From Bacteroidetes bacterium QH_1_64_81 (GTDB taxonomy: Bacteria; Bacteroidota; Rhodothermia; Rhodothermales; Salinibacteraceae): DNA of 7,470 bases. Positions within the stretch are counted from its first letter, which is position 1. The number at the start of each line of letters is the position of its first letter. The DNA lies in the NCBI GenBank assembly GCA_003022655.1, contig PXSX01000413.1, positions 1-7,470 of the forward strand, given 5' to 3'. This document shows positions 6,747-7,470 of this stretch, in pieces. The notes below the pieces were generated by a model that did no database searches, had not been told where the DNA came from, and worked only from the letters and a program-made list of their open reading frames with translations. The position numbers and the translations under genes were made by a program.

Positions 6747-7315
6747 GACCGAAGCGACCGTGGAACTGGGGAAAAGCGGGAGACGACTAGGTTGCGCACG
6801 GCCTCCCGGAGAACCGTGTCCGGAACGGCCTCGTCGATGAGGTTGGATTCGGGCTCAGAGAGGATCGCCCGGAGCCGATTGTGAAGGGTCGCACGGGCGT
6901 CCGAGATCGTGGTGTCGAGGGCGGCAGGAAGATGGGACGGGTCCCTCTCCTCGGACTCCCCGATCGCATCGACCGCGAGTAGAACCCGCTCCTGCGGCGA
7001 ACAGGTGGCAAAGGCAACCGGAAGCGCGGCGTCGAGGAGCTCCTCGGCGACCTCCAGCCGCAGCGGATCGACCGGAGGAGCGTCGGCCTCGGGCGCAGGC
7101 ACAGTCTCCAGATCTTCGGACGCTCCGTCCTTCGAGGCCGCACGCAGGAGGACCGAAAGCCACGCCTCCAGGTCGTCGGGGCGTTCCGCCGGGGGGCGCT
7201 CGGCGACCTGCCCGTAGGCGCGGAGCAGGAGGTCGGGGGCGTCGTCGGGGCCCACCAGCAGGCAGGCGAGGGGATAGAGCGTCTTGAGACGTTCGTGGAG
7301 GGAGGACGGGGCCAT
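6626..7315 (-). CDS. N-terminal part of a frameshifted gene, degenerate ECF sigma-like domain
   Basis: Residues 1-178 read as a natural acidic protein. Residues 12-60 (YPLACLLVGPDDAPDLLLRA, then DDLEAWLSVLLRA) resemble sigma-70 region 2 of ECF sigma factors. After an acidic Pro-rich linker (about 61-84), residues 91-153 (ALPVAFATCSPQERVLLAVD ... LHNRLRAIL) resemble region 4, though the DNA-contact helix looks poorly conserved. After Val178 the frame turns into an Arg/Ser/Pro-rich tail of out-of-frame character, while the neighbouring frame takes up a membrane helix. One missing base near 6768-6782 explains this; restoring it gives an intact protein of about 359 residues. ATG at 7315 is preferred. 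TTG at 7366, four bases after the upstream stop, is possible. The gene probably shares a transcript with the SAM hydrolase gene upstream. DNA binding cannot be assumed. The sigma-like call is by eye. Confidence 0.6.
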   Translation of the reverse strand: MAPSSLHERLKTLYPLACLLVGPDDAPDLLLRAYGQVAERPPAERPDDLEAWLSVLLRAASKDGASEDLETVPAPEADAPPVDPLRLEVAEELLDAALPVAFATCSPQERVLLAVDAIGESEERDPSHLPAALDTTISDARATLHNRLRAILSEPESNLIDEAVPDTVLREAVRNLVVSRFSPVPRSLRSCWRAGSACGTGRGLHPPPLRRSQASSPFRRSGPPAPRPS

Positions 7316-7370
7316 GTCGTCGCAATCGGGGGCCGGAACGGAACTCACGTGGGCGGCTGCAGGCAACGGG

Positions 7371-7469
7371 TTACTCCGCCGAGTCGTCGAGGACGAGCTT
7401 CACGGAATCTCCCTTTCGTATGTCGAGCAGTTCAGCGGCGTTCCCCCCATTGGCGGCGATTTCGAGGTG
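7371..7469 (-). CDS. SAM hydrolase (DUF62, SAM hydroxide adenosyltransferase), C-terminal end only
   Basis: Only the last 32 residues and the TAA stop are in the window. HLEIAANGGNAAELLDIRKG followed by DSVKLVL matches the conserved end of the DUF62 family (LEIAxNxGxAAxxLGxxxGDxV). In the chlorinase/fluorinase relatives this C-terminal segment helps form the adenosine pocket. The common family member hydrolyses S-adenosylmethionine to adenosine and methionine. The gene continues beyond the right edge. Its stop lies 55 bases before the preferred ATG of the downstream sigma-like gene on the same strand, so the two may form an operon. The fragment is short, but the motif is distinctive. Confidence 0.75.
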   Translation of the reverse strand, partial: HLEIAANGGNAAELLDIRKGDSVKLVLDDSAE

Positions 7470-7470
7470 C

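Noticed and set aside
6768..6782. Programmed -1 ribosomal frameshifting joining the two halves of the sigma-like gene
   Set aside because: The minus-strand run CTTTTCCCC is not in the phase required for an X XXY YYZ slippery heptamer, and no clear downstream hairpin was identified. A missing base is simpler.

Overview
The window is GC-rich, protein-dense chromosomal DNA from a bacterium. The encoded proteins are strikingly acidic, with D/E-rich linkers and surface segments. Together with the protein styles (split SecD/SecF, a Bacteroidota-like PurA, a histidine kinase with a large periplasmic sensor), this points to a halophile of the Rhodothermota/Bacteroidota side, most like Salinibacter. 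That assignment rests on recognition, not on a search.

Layout, left to right. Positions 1-1938 (+) hold secD, which is cut by the left edge. secF follows at 1999-2910 (+), in the same reading frame as secD. After a 160-bp gap with two inverted repeats comes a complete purA (3071-4393, +). A 380-bp non-coding stretch with several short palindromes separates purA from an orphan membrane sensor histidine kinase (4774-6078, +). A 158-bp gap between convergent genes (6079-6236) carries a degenerate copy of a GTCATC...GAGCGAAGCG-type intergenic repeat. On the minus strand, 6237-7315 is one gene split by a frameshift into two ORFs. Its N-terminal half looks like a degenerate ECF sigma factor, and its C-terminal half is a membrane segment plus a domain that looks like the sensor part of an anti-sigma factor. 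The last 99 bases (minus) are the 3' end of a SAM hydrolase (DUF62/SAM hydroxide adenosyltransferase) gene.

How the genes work together: SecD and SecF form the proton-driven accessory complex of the Sec translocon. PurA is purine housekeeping. The kinase and the sigma-like/anti-sigma-like protein would both be membrane signalling proteins, but both are structurally abnormal here. The kinase lacks the N-box needed for ATP binding, apparently through a clean in-frame loss, and the other gene is frameshifted. No phage, transposon, CRISPR, tRNA or rRNA was seen. The most notable items are the N-box-less kinase, the possible single-chain sigma/anti-sigma architecture, and the intergenic repeat.
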